A stretch of 41,873 nucleotides of DNA from Clostridia bacterium. Lineage in GTDB: Bacteria > Bacillota > DSM-521 > Neomoorellales > JACIYF01. Both the position numbers and the translations under genes were made by a program. The notes beneath the pieces are model-generated. The model searched no databases and had not been told where the DNA came from. It saw only the letters and a program-made list of their open reading frames with translations. Location of the stretch: NCBI GenBank assembly GCA_014360065.1, contig JACIYF010000012.1:1-41873 (forward strand). Reading direction: 5' to 3'. Within the stretch, counting starts at the first letter, position 1. Each line of letters begins with the position of its first letter. This document shows positions 34,077 through 41,632 of this stretch, one piece after another.

Positions 34077-34832
34077 TTATACTATGCATCTAACGCACTC
34101 TTCGTAGCCGACACTTTGAATGCAATTTAACAGCTCTCTAGGATTGCCGCTACAAGATAAGTGGCCGTCATACATCACGTGACCCACATCCGCGGTTATA
34201 TAATCGAGAATGTATCCCGTATGGGTGATAACTAGGCCGGATTTGCGCCGCTGGCGCCGAGCTTCGCGGGGAGTTTTGCCACTCGACAACTCCGGACGGC
34301 GCTCCAGGAGCCCCGCAATGGCATTACCAATGAGAGCAATGTTCTCAATATCCACACCTGATTCAGGTTCGTCAAGTAAAACTAAGGAAGGATCTTGTGC
34401 CAACAGTTGCAGTAGCTCAGATCGTTTAATTTCCCCTCCAGAAAAACCATGGTTGACGTCACGGTCCAGAAAATCTTCAAGTTTTAAGCTATGGGCAAGA
34501 CCTTCTACATCCGCCTGGCCCTTACCGGCGATCTGCACAATTTGGCGGGTGGTTACGCCTCGGACCGTAGGAGGACGCTGAAAGAGAAGGCCAATCCCCA
34601 GTTGGGATCGCTGATCCACTGGCAAGAAAGTAATATCCTGTCCATTAAAGATAATCTGACCTTGTACCACCTCGTACCCGGAAAAGCCCATGATAGTGGA
34701 CAGTAATGTGGACTTGCCCGAACCATTGGGCCCAAAGAGCACATGGACCTCCCCTGGGGCTATTTCTAGGTTGACATCGTGGAGAATAGTGCGCCCTCCT
34801 ACTCGCACAGAAAGGTTTTTAACCTCAAGCAT
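34077..34832 (-). CDS. sufC: SufC ATPase (minimal SmsC type)
   Basis: A 251-residue ABC-type ATPase driving Fe-S cluster assembly with SufB. Walker A is FGPNGSGKSTL, the signature is HGFSGGEIKRSELLQLL, Walker B is LVLLDEPESGVD, and the switch His is in VITHTGYIL. A basic insertion (SSGKTPREARRQRRKSG) precedes the last strand, and the end carries CVRC. The start is the ATG at 34830-34832 after GAGGGA. It is the first gene of the suf operon. Confidence 0.93.
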   Translation of the reverse strand: MLEVKNLSVRVGGRTILHDVNLEIAPGEVHVLFGPNGSGKSTLLSTIMGFSGYEVVQGQIIFNGQDITFLPVDQRSQLGIGLLFQRPPTVRGVTTRQIVQIAGKGQADVEGLAHSLKLEDFLDRDVNHGFSGGEIKRSELLQLLAQDPSLVLLDEPESGVDIENIALIGNAIAGLLERRPELSSGKTPREARRQRRKSGLVITHTGYILDYITADVGHVMYDGHLSCSGNPRELLNCIQSVGYEECVRCIV

Positions 34833-34877
34833 AGGCTTCCCTCGCATTTCTAGCGGTAAATGACCTAGTCCTTATAT

Positions 34878-34886
34878 ATTATAACA
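34878..34886 (-). promoter_or_regulatory. extended -10 promoter of sufCB
   Basis: On the minus strand, TGT-TATAAT, an extended -10 element, 45 nt before the sufC start. The -35 is weak. It is divergent from the DUF554 promoter. Confidence 0.55.
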
Positions 34887-34946
34887 TTGCCTCTTTTCGC
34901 TACTAGTTCTCTTTCTCCTTCAGAGAATAGTTCTTTCCAAGGGCTG

Positions 34947-34955
34947 TGATATAAT
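34947..34955 (+). promoter_or_regulatory. extended -10 promoter of the DUF554 gene
   Basis: TGA-TATAAT about 47 nt before the ATG. The -35 is poor, as is common with extended -10 promoters. An in-frame ATG at 34957 would lie at the transcript start, which supports the later start at 35002. Confidence 0.55.
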
Positions 34956-35001
34956 CATGCTTGTCATTCGCATCTCGCCCAGGAAAGGAAATAGCCTAAT
35001 C

Positions 35002-35679
35002 ATGACCGGTACTATAGTAAACGCCGCTGCTATCATAGCTGGAGGGTTAATCGGAGTAACCTTTAAAAAAGGAATCTCTGAAAACATGCGCAGCACCTTA
35101 ACCCACGGATTGGCCCTGGCTATTGCTCTAGTAGGGCTACAAATGGCGCTGGAAACTAGGAATCCGCTGATTGTAGTAGTCAGCATCGCTTTGGGGGCTG
35201 TAGTCGGCGAGCTAATGAACATAGAGGGCTGGCTCAACCGAATGGCCCAACAAGTTGAAACCAAGATCGCTGCATCTGACGGGAACTTGGCCCGAGCATT
35301 TGTAAGCGCTAGCTTAGTTTTTTGTGTAGGCGCCATGGCTATTATGGGCTCAATAGAGGACGGTTTAACTGGATATCCTAAGATCCTCTATGCGAAATCA
35401 CTGATGGATGCCATCGTCGCTGTAGTTTTCGCTTCCACTATGGGAGTCGGTGTGGTGTTTTCTGCGGCTCCAGTCTTTGTCTATCAAGGCAGCATCACCT
35501 TGGCCGCCAAGTTAATCGGAAACTTTCTAAGCCCAGCTGCTATAACCGAATTGACCGCCACCGGGGGATTGTTAATTGTAGGCATTGCTCTTAATCTGTT
35601 GGGCATTACCAAAGTGCGATTGGGGAACCTCCTTCCAGCAGTAATATTTGCTGCTTTACTGGCAAGCTTATGGAAATAG
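35002..35679 (+). CDS. DUF554 integral membrane protein
   Basis: A 225-residue protein with about six or seven membrane helices, matching the DUF554 (YdfK-like) family: GTIVNAAAIIAGGLIGVTFKKG, LALAIALVGLQMAL, FCVGAMAIMGSIEDGL, KSLMDAIVAVVFASTMGVGV and GLLIVGIALNLLGI. It may be a transporter, but the substrate is unknown. The start is the ATG at 35002 after AGGAAAGGAAA. It converges on lgt with a 8-nt gap. Confidence 0.88.
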   Translation: MTGTIVNAAAIIAGGLIGVTFKKGISENMRSTLTHGLALAIALVGLQMALETRNPLIVVVSIALGAVVGELMNIEGWLNRMAQQVETKIAASDGNLARAFVSASLVFCVGAMAIMGSIEDGLTGYPKILYAKSLMDAIVAVVFASTMGVGVVFSAAPVFVYQGSITLAAKLIGNFLSPAAITELTATGGLLIVGIALNLLGITKVRLGNLLPAVIFAALLASLWK

Positions 35680-35687
35680 CCGAGCTA

Positions 35688-36479
35688 TCAATAGTGCTGC
35701 CAGGAATTGAAAGAACCGAGCTGGCCGTGTCTCAGGCTGTAGCGCATTAATACGTAGGCCAAAATCATTACTAAGGGAGTTGCTATCTGCGCCAAAGTGA
35801 AGAATCCCACTCCCCATTTAACGTTTACATAGCCCCAAATCACCAAAGGGTTTTCGCGTATAGTCTCTTCTACTAGCCCTCGTAACAATTGATGGTAAAA
35901 AATAAATGACCAAAACTGATATCCGGGCGGTGGGTTCTTAGCCCTAAGGTAAAAGTAACGGACCAGCAAGATAAGGCCAATTGCCGAACCAACCACCTGG
36001 GCTGGCCACCGATCGAAGCCCCATCCTAAAGCCATCGGTCGCCCCAAGACTTCTTGGTTAAAGATGTTGCCCACCCGCACCAGGGCATAACCAATGGTCA
36101 GGCCCGGTACGCTGAAATCAGCCAACCGGTTTATTCCTTGCCCTCGGTAAAGTACATAACCCCCTCCTAAAGCGAGGCCACCAAGCAATGCTCCATGCCA
36201 GGCTAGCCCACCTTCCCAAACCATTAGAATCTGGGCCGGGTCTTGCCAAAACCACTGTGGGTCGTTGGCCACCACAAACATCAGCCTTGCCCCCACCACG
36301 CCACCGAGTACGGCCAGGATAATAGTATTTAGGACAAAGTCCTCATCGAGCCCCCGCCGCTGCGCTTCGGTATAAAAGTAATAAGCGCCAATCAGAATTG
36401 AGATCCCCATAAAGAGTCCGTACCATCGCACTGCTATAGGCCCAATGTGAAATGCAATTGGATTGAGATCAAGGACCAT
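35688..36479 (-). CDS. lgt: prolipoprotein diacylglyceryl transferase
   Basis: A 263-residue membrane enzyme that attaches diacylglycerol to the lipobox Cys of exported lipoproteins (such as the GerMN lipoprotein at 181-1059). It has about seven helices, VRWYGLFMGISILIG, GLAWHGALLGG (key His) and the signature VRVGNIFNQEVLGRP. GAGGAGG lies before the ATG. The Lgt signature reads GNIFNQE rather than GNFxNxE, a small departure from the usual form. Confidence 0.93.
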   Translation of the reverse strand: MVLDLNPIAFHIGPIAVRWYGLFMGISILIGAYYFYTEAQRRGLDEDFVLNTIILAVLGGVVGARLMFVVANDPQWFWQDPAQILMVWEGGLAWHGALLGGLALGGGYVLYRGQGINRLADFSVPGLTIGYALVRVGNIFNQEVLGRPMALGWGFDRWPAQVVGSAIGLILLVRYFYLRAKNPPPGYQFWSFIFYHQLLRGLVEETIRENPLVIWGYVNVKWGVGFFTLAQIATPLVMILAYVLMRYSLRHGQLGSFNSWQHY

Positions 36480-36515
36480 GCGCTTCCTCCTCGTCCAGGA
36501 CTTAGGTTGGTTACT

Positions 36516-36524
36516 ATTATATCA
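36516..36524 (-). promoter_or_regulatory. extended -10 promoter of lgt
   Basis: On the minus strand, TGA-TATAAT lies about 37 nt before the lgt start, with a weak -35. The remaining part of 36525-36690 shows no convincing gene. Confidence 0.5.
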
Positions 36525-36690
36525 CCCATAGCCCGGAAATTTAAAACTCGAGATAAGCTAAACCCCCTCGAGCAGCCTCTTCCCATAACCTCTGGGTCTC
36601 GGGTTTTGGAACAAGAGCTAGAACTGAGCCTGCGCCCTTGGGAAATCAAGACTACCTGAGTTACTTTTTCCTGTCCTTAAGCTAAGTAGG

Positions 36691-37740
36691 TTACGACTGA
36701 GCTTTTGTTCGGTATCCGGTAACAAATAAGAGAAAGCGCTGGTAAACAGACCATGTCCAACTTGGCTCTACAATATCGAAAGCACAGTGACCACCTTTAG
36801 GCATAATCATGGTTTTTACCCAAGGGTTATTTACAGCGTTTCGCGCCAGTTCTTCAGCTTCCACAACCGGTATAATGGGGTCATCCTTGCCGTGAATTAT
36901 CAACGTTGGCACTTGAATTCTTTTAACAACTTGCCCAGGACTTCCTAGCTGATAGAGCTCATGGCTAGTCATATGGTAATAGAGAGCGCTTACTTGCTCT
37001 AAAAGGGCCGCAAAAGTATCGATTCCCTTCGGTAACCCCATATCCTTTCGTTTCCGCCTCAAAAGCAAACTGAACACAGGATAGACCGAAGAGTACCCCT
37101 CCCATGGCTTGGGACGCCTCGATATATAGGCTACCTGTCGCCGCAAGTCGGAATAAGGGCTTACTGCCAAGGTTCCAGCGATTTGGCCAGCCCGAGCCTG
37201 GGCAGCAGCCTGCAGAACTGAGGCTGCCCCCATGCTAAAACCCATTACAGCCGGAGGGGCGTTAATGACATCGGCAAGGATTTCGGCGGCAGCTAATACG
37301 TCTTGGCCTTCCCTCCAGCTCCCTGTGCTTTGGGCACCAGAAAGGTACCGACTTTCCCCAAACACACGTAGGTCAGGAACAATAACATTAAAACCCCATT
37401 CTCGATAAGCTTTTAAAGCTGGCTTTTTCACATAAAGAGCATTCTTACTGGCAAATAGGCCGTGGACTATGACTACCCCTGGTCGAGGTTGGTCAGGTTG
37501 CAGAGCCATTAAGCCCGCCAAGGGAGTGCCATCATCAGAGGTAAACTTTACTGGGACAAATGGCGGCGGATACCGGTAGAGCTTACCTACAGTCCTAGGG
37601 GAAGTATCAAAAAACATGGATGGGACATCGGGTAACCCCCAGATGGAAGTAGCAACGGCTCCTGGCAGGAACCGAGGACGAAAAGGTATCGCCTCAAGTT
37701 GGTTATAAAATTCAGTTATCTCCGTTATTGTCGTCCCCAT
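36691..37740 (-). CDS. alpha/beta hydrolase
   Basis: A 349-residue serine hydrolase. It has an oxyanion segment VVIVHGLFAS, the nucleophile elbow VMGFSMGAAS (Ser), the acid LIIHGKDDPIIPV (Asp) and a terminal His in PKGGHCAFD. There is no signal peptide or clear membrane helix. An insertion between about 215 and 260 (RRPKPWEGYSSVYPVFSLLL) could be a lid. Esterase or acyl-peptidase activity is possible; the substrate is unknown. AGGAGG precedes the ATG. It is a single gene. Confidence 0.88.
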   Translation of the reverse strand: MGTTITEITEFYNQLEAIPFRPRFLPGAVATSIWGLPDVPSMFFDTSPRTVGKLYRYPPPFVPVKFTSDDGTPLAGLMALQPDQPRPGVVIVHGLFASKNALYVKKPALKAYREWGFNVIVPDLRVFGESRYLSGAQSTGSWREGQDVLAAAEILADVINAPPAVMGFSMGAASVLQAAAQARAGQIAGTLAVSPYSDLRRQVAYISRRPKPWEGYSSVYPVFSLLLRRKRKDMGLPKGIDTFAALLEQVSALYYHMTSHELYQLGSPGQVVKRIQVPTLIIHGKDDPIIPVVEAEELARNAVNNPWVKTMIMPKGGHCAFDIVEPSWTWSVYQRFLLFVTGYRTKAQS

Positions 37741-37860
37741 GGACGATGATACCTCCTAAAACATCAGGTTGACATTGCTTCGGATTCTCCTATTCCAGTC
37801 ACTTTCCATTCTACTATTCTCTGTACAAAGCAATTATCCTCTAAATGCAGAACAAACGTT

Positions 37861-37893
37861 AAAAGGCGGTAGACCAAAGCGTCTACCGCCTTT
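37861..37893 (-). terminator. terminator of RNase P RNA
   Basis: On the minus strand, GGCGGTAGAC-GCTTTG-GTCTACCGCC followed by TTTT, just past the 3' end of RNase P RNA. The stem is 10 bp and perfect. Confidence 0.92.
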
Positions 37894-37897
37894 CGCA

Positions 37898-38286
37898 GAG
37901 CGAGCAAACCTGTAAGCCGAGTTCTGTCGTGAGTGATCATCTATCTAGGGTGCCAGTTGCCTGACACCTCAAGCGACCAACCCGGGAACAGAGCGGGCCA
38001 CTCTATGGTTCCCCTATTTGGTCTTGCTCCAGGTGGGGTTTGCCTAGCCGGCGGATTACTCGCGCCGCTGGTGAGCTCTTACCTCACCTTTTCACCCTTG
38101 CCTATGACTCGGATCCGGCGCCACTACGCCAACGTCGACCGAATCAGGCGGTATGTTTCTGTGGCACTCTCCTTGGGGTCACCCCCACTGGGCGTTACCC
38201 AGCACCTTGCCCTATGGAGCTCGGACTTTCCTCAGGCGCACCGATGATCAAATCGGTACCCCCGCGACCACTCGGTTTGCTCATCA
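37898..38286 (-). ncRNA. rnpB: RNase P RNA (bacterial class A)
   Basis: About 390 nt. On the minus strand it contains the conserved core GAGGAAAGTCCGAGCTCC, CAGAAACATACCGCC, GGTAAGAGCTCACCAG, and near the 3' end ACTCGGCTTACAG. The first helix pairs AGCAAACC near the 5' end (around 38281) with GGTTTGCT near 37901-37910. This is the catalytic RNA that trims tRNA 5' leaders. Ends are approximate. Confidence 0.96.
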
Positions 38287-38394
38287 TATCCTTACCAGTT
38301 TCCCTACTAGTTTAACACGTCCCCTACTAAGTTGCAAATGACGTTAACCAGCCAATAATACCTGCCCGACCTCCCCAATTCCTATTCACTCTAT

Positions 38395-38814
38395 TCATTG
38401 GTGGCTACCCTTGAGGGCAACTTCAATGGCTAAATTGGCTAGTTCATCTGCCCTCTTGTTTTTGCCTCGAGGCACGTGCTGTATTCGGAATTCGCTAAAC
38501 CGTTTGCTGAGGGAAAGGATACGATTATGTAGAGGCTGTAAAACCGGACTTCTTACCTGGTATTGGCCTAAAACCTGGCGCACCAACAGCTCGCTATCGG
38601 AGAAAATTTCAACTTTCCTGGCCCCCAGGTCCAATGCTGTTTCCAAAGCCCGAATTAGCGCTGTGTATTCAGCCGAGTTGTTGGTACTAATTCCTAGGTA
38701 CTGTTTTACCTCGGCCAGAGTCTCTCCTTCGGGGCTAACAATCACAAAACCGATACCGGTAGGACCCGGGTTGCCACGTGAGGCACCATCGCTAAAGATC
38801 CTAACTTGCTCCAT
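38395..38814 (-). CDS. RNase HI-like ribonuclease
   Basis: A 139-residue RNase H-fold protein. Acidic residues lie in IFSDGASRGNPG (Asp), STNNSAEYTALIRAL (Glu), EIFSDSELLVRQ (Asp) and NKRADELAN (Asp), so the full DEDD set is present. It should cut the RNA strand of RNA-DNA hybrids. It belongs to the short family often called reverse-transcriptase-like proteins, without a hybrid-binding domain. It follows the nif3-like gene by 6 nt and is probably cotranscribed. Confidence 0.92.
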   Translation of the reverse strand: MEQVRIFSDGASRGNPGPTGIGFVIVSPEGETLAEVKQYLGISTNNSAEYTALIRALETALDLGARKVEIFSDSELLVRQVLGQYQVRSPVLQPLHNRILSLSKRFSEFRIQHVPRGKNKRADELANLAIEVALKGSHQ

Positions 38815-38820
38815 TGCTGC

Positions 38821-39951
38821 TTAGACAGTCCGTACGGGATCGGCGTTGGTGTGGCCGACAAAGGTGAAAACCGGAACATCCATGTTAATGTCTCGGAAGT
38901 AGCGACGTAAATAGTCAGCCACCGCTGGGACTACAGGTTCTTCCGTAGCCTGATGTCCAGCATCTATAACCGCCAACCCTTGAGCGTCAGCATCCAAGGC
39001 CTCATGATACTTGATGTCTCCCGTAATTAGCACATCGGCACCCTTAGCCACCGCGCTGTCAACTACAGTACCTCCCGAACCCCCACAGACGGCAACTCGC
39101 TTCACCCTGAGATCTAGATCCCCCACTACCCTTACTGTGGGTACTAGGTAGCGCTCCTTAACTTGATCAACCAAATCACTCAGAGAAATGGGTTCGGGAA
39201 GGTTGCCAATCATACCCAACCCCCATGGCATCCCCTCATTGGCAAGGGGATACAAGTCATAAGCTACTTCTTCGTAAGGGTGAGCCTTAAGCATGGCTTC
39301 AACGACAGTCTGTGATTTTCTTTTGGGAACTATAGTCTCCAGCCGTAATTCGTCCGTCTTTTCCAACTGACCGATTTCCCCTTGAAAAGGATTAGAACCT
39401 TCCAGCGGCATGAAAGTCCCCGTCCCTGCGCTCTGAAAGGTACAGAAGGAATAGTTCCCTATCCAGCCCGCTCCCACCTTACCCATGGCTTCCCTAACTA
39501 CATCCTCGTAGCCCCGGGGCACAAAGACTACCAGTTTGTAATATTCATCACGCCCACGTACATCCAAGACCTGCATCCCTTGTAAACCTAGGAGCTGGCC
39601 TAACTGATAATTTACACCTTGAGGGGCAAAATCGAGATTGGTATGGGCTACTATAACGTTCATCCTATGGCTGACTAGCTCACGAATCACTTTACCTATC
39701 GGACGATCATACTGAAGTCTGCGCAGCGGGCGGAAGATCACCGGGTGATGAGCTACAATAAGGTTGGCGCCTCTTTTGCGAGCCTCATTTATGGAAGCAA
39801 AATCGACATTAAGCGTTACAAGTATTGCATCCACACTGGACTCGGCATTGCCAATCTGAAGACCAACGTTGTCCCACTCTTCTGCCCAGGCAAAGGGAGC
39901 CATTTCCTCCAACAAACTGAGCACTACATTACAAGTGATTTCCCTGGCCAA
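38821..39951 (-). CDS. Nif3/DUF34 dinuclear-metal protein
   Basis: A 376-residue protein of the NIF3/YqfO family, hexamers with a two-metal site. Metal ligands lie in IVAHHPVIF (two His), AHTNLDFA (His, Asp) and the C-terminal FVGHTNAD with DAGHQATEEP. The middle (about 130-235, YKLVVFVPRGYEDVV, AHPYEEVAYDLYPL) is the PII-like insertion of the long form. Its activity is debated; the label GTP cyclohydrolase I type 2 should be used with care. It starts at TTG after AAAGGGG. Confidence 0.92.
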   Translation of the reverse strand: MAREITCNVVLSLLEEMAPFAWAEEWDNVGLQIGNAESSVDAILVTLNVDFASINEARKRGANLIVAHHPVIFRPLRRLQYDRPIGKVIRELVSHRMNVIVAHTNLDFAPQGVNYQLGQLLGLQGMQVLDVRGRDEYYKLVVFVPRGYEDVVREAMGKVGAGWIGNYSFCTFQSAGTGTFMPLEGSNPFQGEIGQLEKTDELRLETIVPKRKSQTVVEAMLKAHPYEEVAYDLYPLANEGMPWGLGMIGNLPEPISLSDLVDQVKERYLVPTVRVVGDLDLRVKRVAVCGGSGGTVVDSAVAKGADVLITGDIKYHEALDADAQGLAVIDAGHQATEEPVVPAVADYLRRYFRDINMDVPVFTFVGHTNADPVRTV

Positions 39952-40180
39952 CCCTATACCCCTTTCGTCAGGTTGAATTAATCATCAACCTTTACTATCT
40001 CCCGGCCCTCACCATTTATCCCTTGCCAAGCCTAACGTTTTCCAACAGGTTTTGGAATTTGTAGCAGTATCATATTTCTAGTTCCCTCAAGCAAATCCTT
40101 TAAAGCTAATTAATCAAGACTGTTTTGATAATTTGGCAGTGAGAACAACCTGCGAAGGGTAAGTGGCACGTTATTACAGA

Positions 40181-40207
40181 AAGAAAATTCCTCCCCGCAG
40201 GGAGGAA
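40181..40207 (-). terminator. terminator, probably of the original tRNA-Val gene
   Basis: On the minus strand TTCCTCCC-TGCG-GGGAGGAA is followed by TTTTCTTTC. It lies 40 nt past the CCA end of the tRNA-Val fragment. Bases 39952-40180 show no gene. Confidence 0.8.
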
Positions 40208-40247
40208 AAGACCAGCACAAACGCTCCCAGGAAGCCTTTTCAATCCA

Positions 40248-40294
40248 TGGTGGGCGATAGTAGATTCGAACTACTGACCCCCTGCTTGTAAGGC
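40248..40294 (-). pseudogene. 3' fragment of tRNA-Val(TAC), attachment-site scar
   Basis: On the minus strand the sequence runs from GCCTTACAAG (anticodon loop CTTACAA, anticodon TAC) through a variable loop, a T-arm AGTAG-TTCGAAT-CTACT, to ATCGCCCACCA. The D-arm, 5' acceptor strand and 5' half of the anticodon stem are missing: GCAGG has no CCTGC partner. A tRNA cut at the anticodon loop with its own terminator downstream is the usual mark of tyrosine-recombinase integration. The intact gene should lie at the other end of the element, to the right. Confidence 0.85.
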
Positions 40295-40418
40295 TCATGG
40301 CAGCTTTTTCATTGCTTTCCGCTCCATGCCAAATGGCTTGATTCTATTAGCTTCTAGCGATTCCAACTTTCAACTGAATACCCGTCAATTTGGCCTATTT
40401 TGGGTGCTACTGCATCCG

Positions 40419-41138
40419 CTATTGCATCATACTCGGAACCTGGAGAGCCTGATTTTTCTTGTTTCGGCGGTGCCAAGCCAACTTGCAGGCGGTGCTACAG
40501 AATATCCTTCTGCCGAATCTCTCAAAGGGAACCCCACAAAAGCGGCATTGGATAACCGGACGGGAGTCGGCTATTATCTGCCACAAATCGTAAAGGACAG
40601 CCGCAAGCAGGTAGGGCGTTGCCCTGGTCTCCACAAGCCCAGGTGGTTTATCGGTGGCAACGAAGTCCAACCTGATGCCGTCCTGAAGCCCGCGCTTGAG
40701 ATAGGTTGCCAGCATCATGGCCTGCCTGTCGCTGTCGGGGGGCGCTATCCTGCCTTCCGCAAGCTGGCAGTAAAGCACCATCTGGCGGCGAACGGCATCT
40801 ATGAAATACTGCCACAAATCCAGCGGTTCAAAGAGGGTATCCCTGTCATAGCGCCAATTACCCATATCCTGGCCCGGAGGGACCGAGACCCCCAAAAGCC
40901 CGTTGGCCCTGGCGAATGCGTCAATCTGCCTTTCTTTCTTGAGCCCGGCAAAGCGGGAGGCCAAGCCCCTTACTTCCGGCTGGACCGGAGGCCGGGAAAT
41001 GTCAAGCAGGATGACTGCATCATACCGAAGCATGGCCTGGATTGTTGCAGAACCGAAGTAGCCCTTTTCTTCACTGGTGAACTCATAGGCACGCGGGCAG
41101 ATTATCTTTGCCGGAAGCCGTTGGTCAACAACCAGCAT
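40419..41138 (-). CDS. hypothetical protein with C-terminal zinc finger
   Basis: A 239-residue protein of no family I can name. The last 40 residues form a zinc-finger pattern: CRFCGVPFERFGRRIFCSTA then CKLAWHRRNKK, i.e. C-x2-C, then C-x3-C and a basic tail. The first 195 residues are mixed alpha/beta. Such tails bind DNA or RNA, but no function is claimed. The ATG at 41136-41138 follows GAAGAGGG and a consensus-like promoter. The plus strand of this region also has an open frame; the zinc motif and promoter favour the minus strand. It is cargo of the element. Confidence 0.75.
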   Translation of the reverse strand: MLVVDQRLPAKIICPRAYEFTSEEKGYFGSATIQAMLRYDAVILLDISRPPVQPEVRGLASRFAGLKKERQIDAFARANGLLGVSVPPGQDMGNWRYDRDTLFEPLDLWQYFIDAVRRQMVLYCQLAEGRIAPPDSDRQAMMLATYLKRGLQDGIRLDFVATDKPPGLVETRATPYLLAAVLYDLWQIIADSRPVIQCRFCGVPFERFGRRIFCSTACKLAWHRRNKKNQALQVPSMMQ

Positions 41139-41187
41139 CAAAAACCCTCTTCCGTGATACTAAATTTTTGCCAAGTGCTCCATGCAA

Positions 41188-41216
41188 AGTATCCCTCTTA
41201 TTACGGGCATTGTCAA
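41188..41216 (-). promoter_or_regulatory. sigma-A promoter of the zinc-finger gene
   Basis: On the minus strand, a perfect TTGACA (41211-41216), 17-nt spacer, GATACT (41188-41193), about 45 nt before the start codon. Confidence 0.7.
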
Positions 41217-41359
41217 GCACAGATTGCTAAAAATTTATATGCAACAAATTACAGGTAGCGTATCTGGAAACGAAAAAGAGCCATCTAGGTGTTGTCTTGC
41301 GTAGCACGAACGAATATCATTGATTTAGAGAACAAAACAAAAGGGGGAGGTAAAAGAAA

Positions 41360-41554
41360 ATGGCCGTGCCTGTAGAAAAAGTGAGGGCGTTTGATTGGGG
41401 AGAAGTACCACTCGTTCTTACGATTGAGGATTTGCAAAGAGCCTTGGGTATTCCAAGGCATCAGGCTTATGCCCTCGCACATCGGGTTGGAAAAAAATTG
41501 GGGAAACGTTTGTTGGTTGCGCGCGAGAGCCTGCGGCGTTTCCTCGAAAGCTGA
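41360..41554 (+). CDS. small excisionase-like HTH protein
   Basis: A 64-residue protein with a winged-helix/MerR-like fold typical of excisionase-family DNA binders: LTIEDLQRALGIPRHQAYAL, RVGKKLGKRLLVARESLRRFL. Such proteins direct excision or regulate replication genes in integrative elements. GGGGGAGG lies 9 nt before the ATG. The primase-polymerase gene follows 78 nt later. Confidence 0.85.
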   Translation: MAVPVEKVRAFDWGEVPLVLTIEDLQRALGIPRHQAYALAHRVGKKLGKRLLVARESLRRFLES

Positions 41555-41632
41555 AATCCGGCAGAAAAAAACCACCTAGGCGGAAGGAGGAAGAGGCCCA
41601 AAAACAATTTACACCCGAGGTGGTAATAAACT

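Noticed and set aside
36447-36659. A 70-codon plus-strand frame upstream of lgt
   Set aside because: No ribosome binding site and no recognisable sequence; it overlaps the lgt start and promoter.
40326-41258. A 310-codon open frame on the plus strand
   Set aside because: It overlaps the minus-strand gene with a C-x2-C/C-x3-C zinc finger, a ribosome site and a TTGACA promoter. The plus-strand product has no recognisable domain or good initiation signal.
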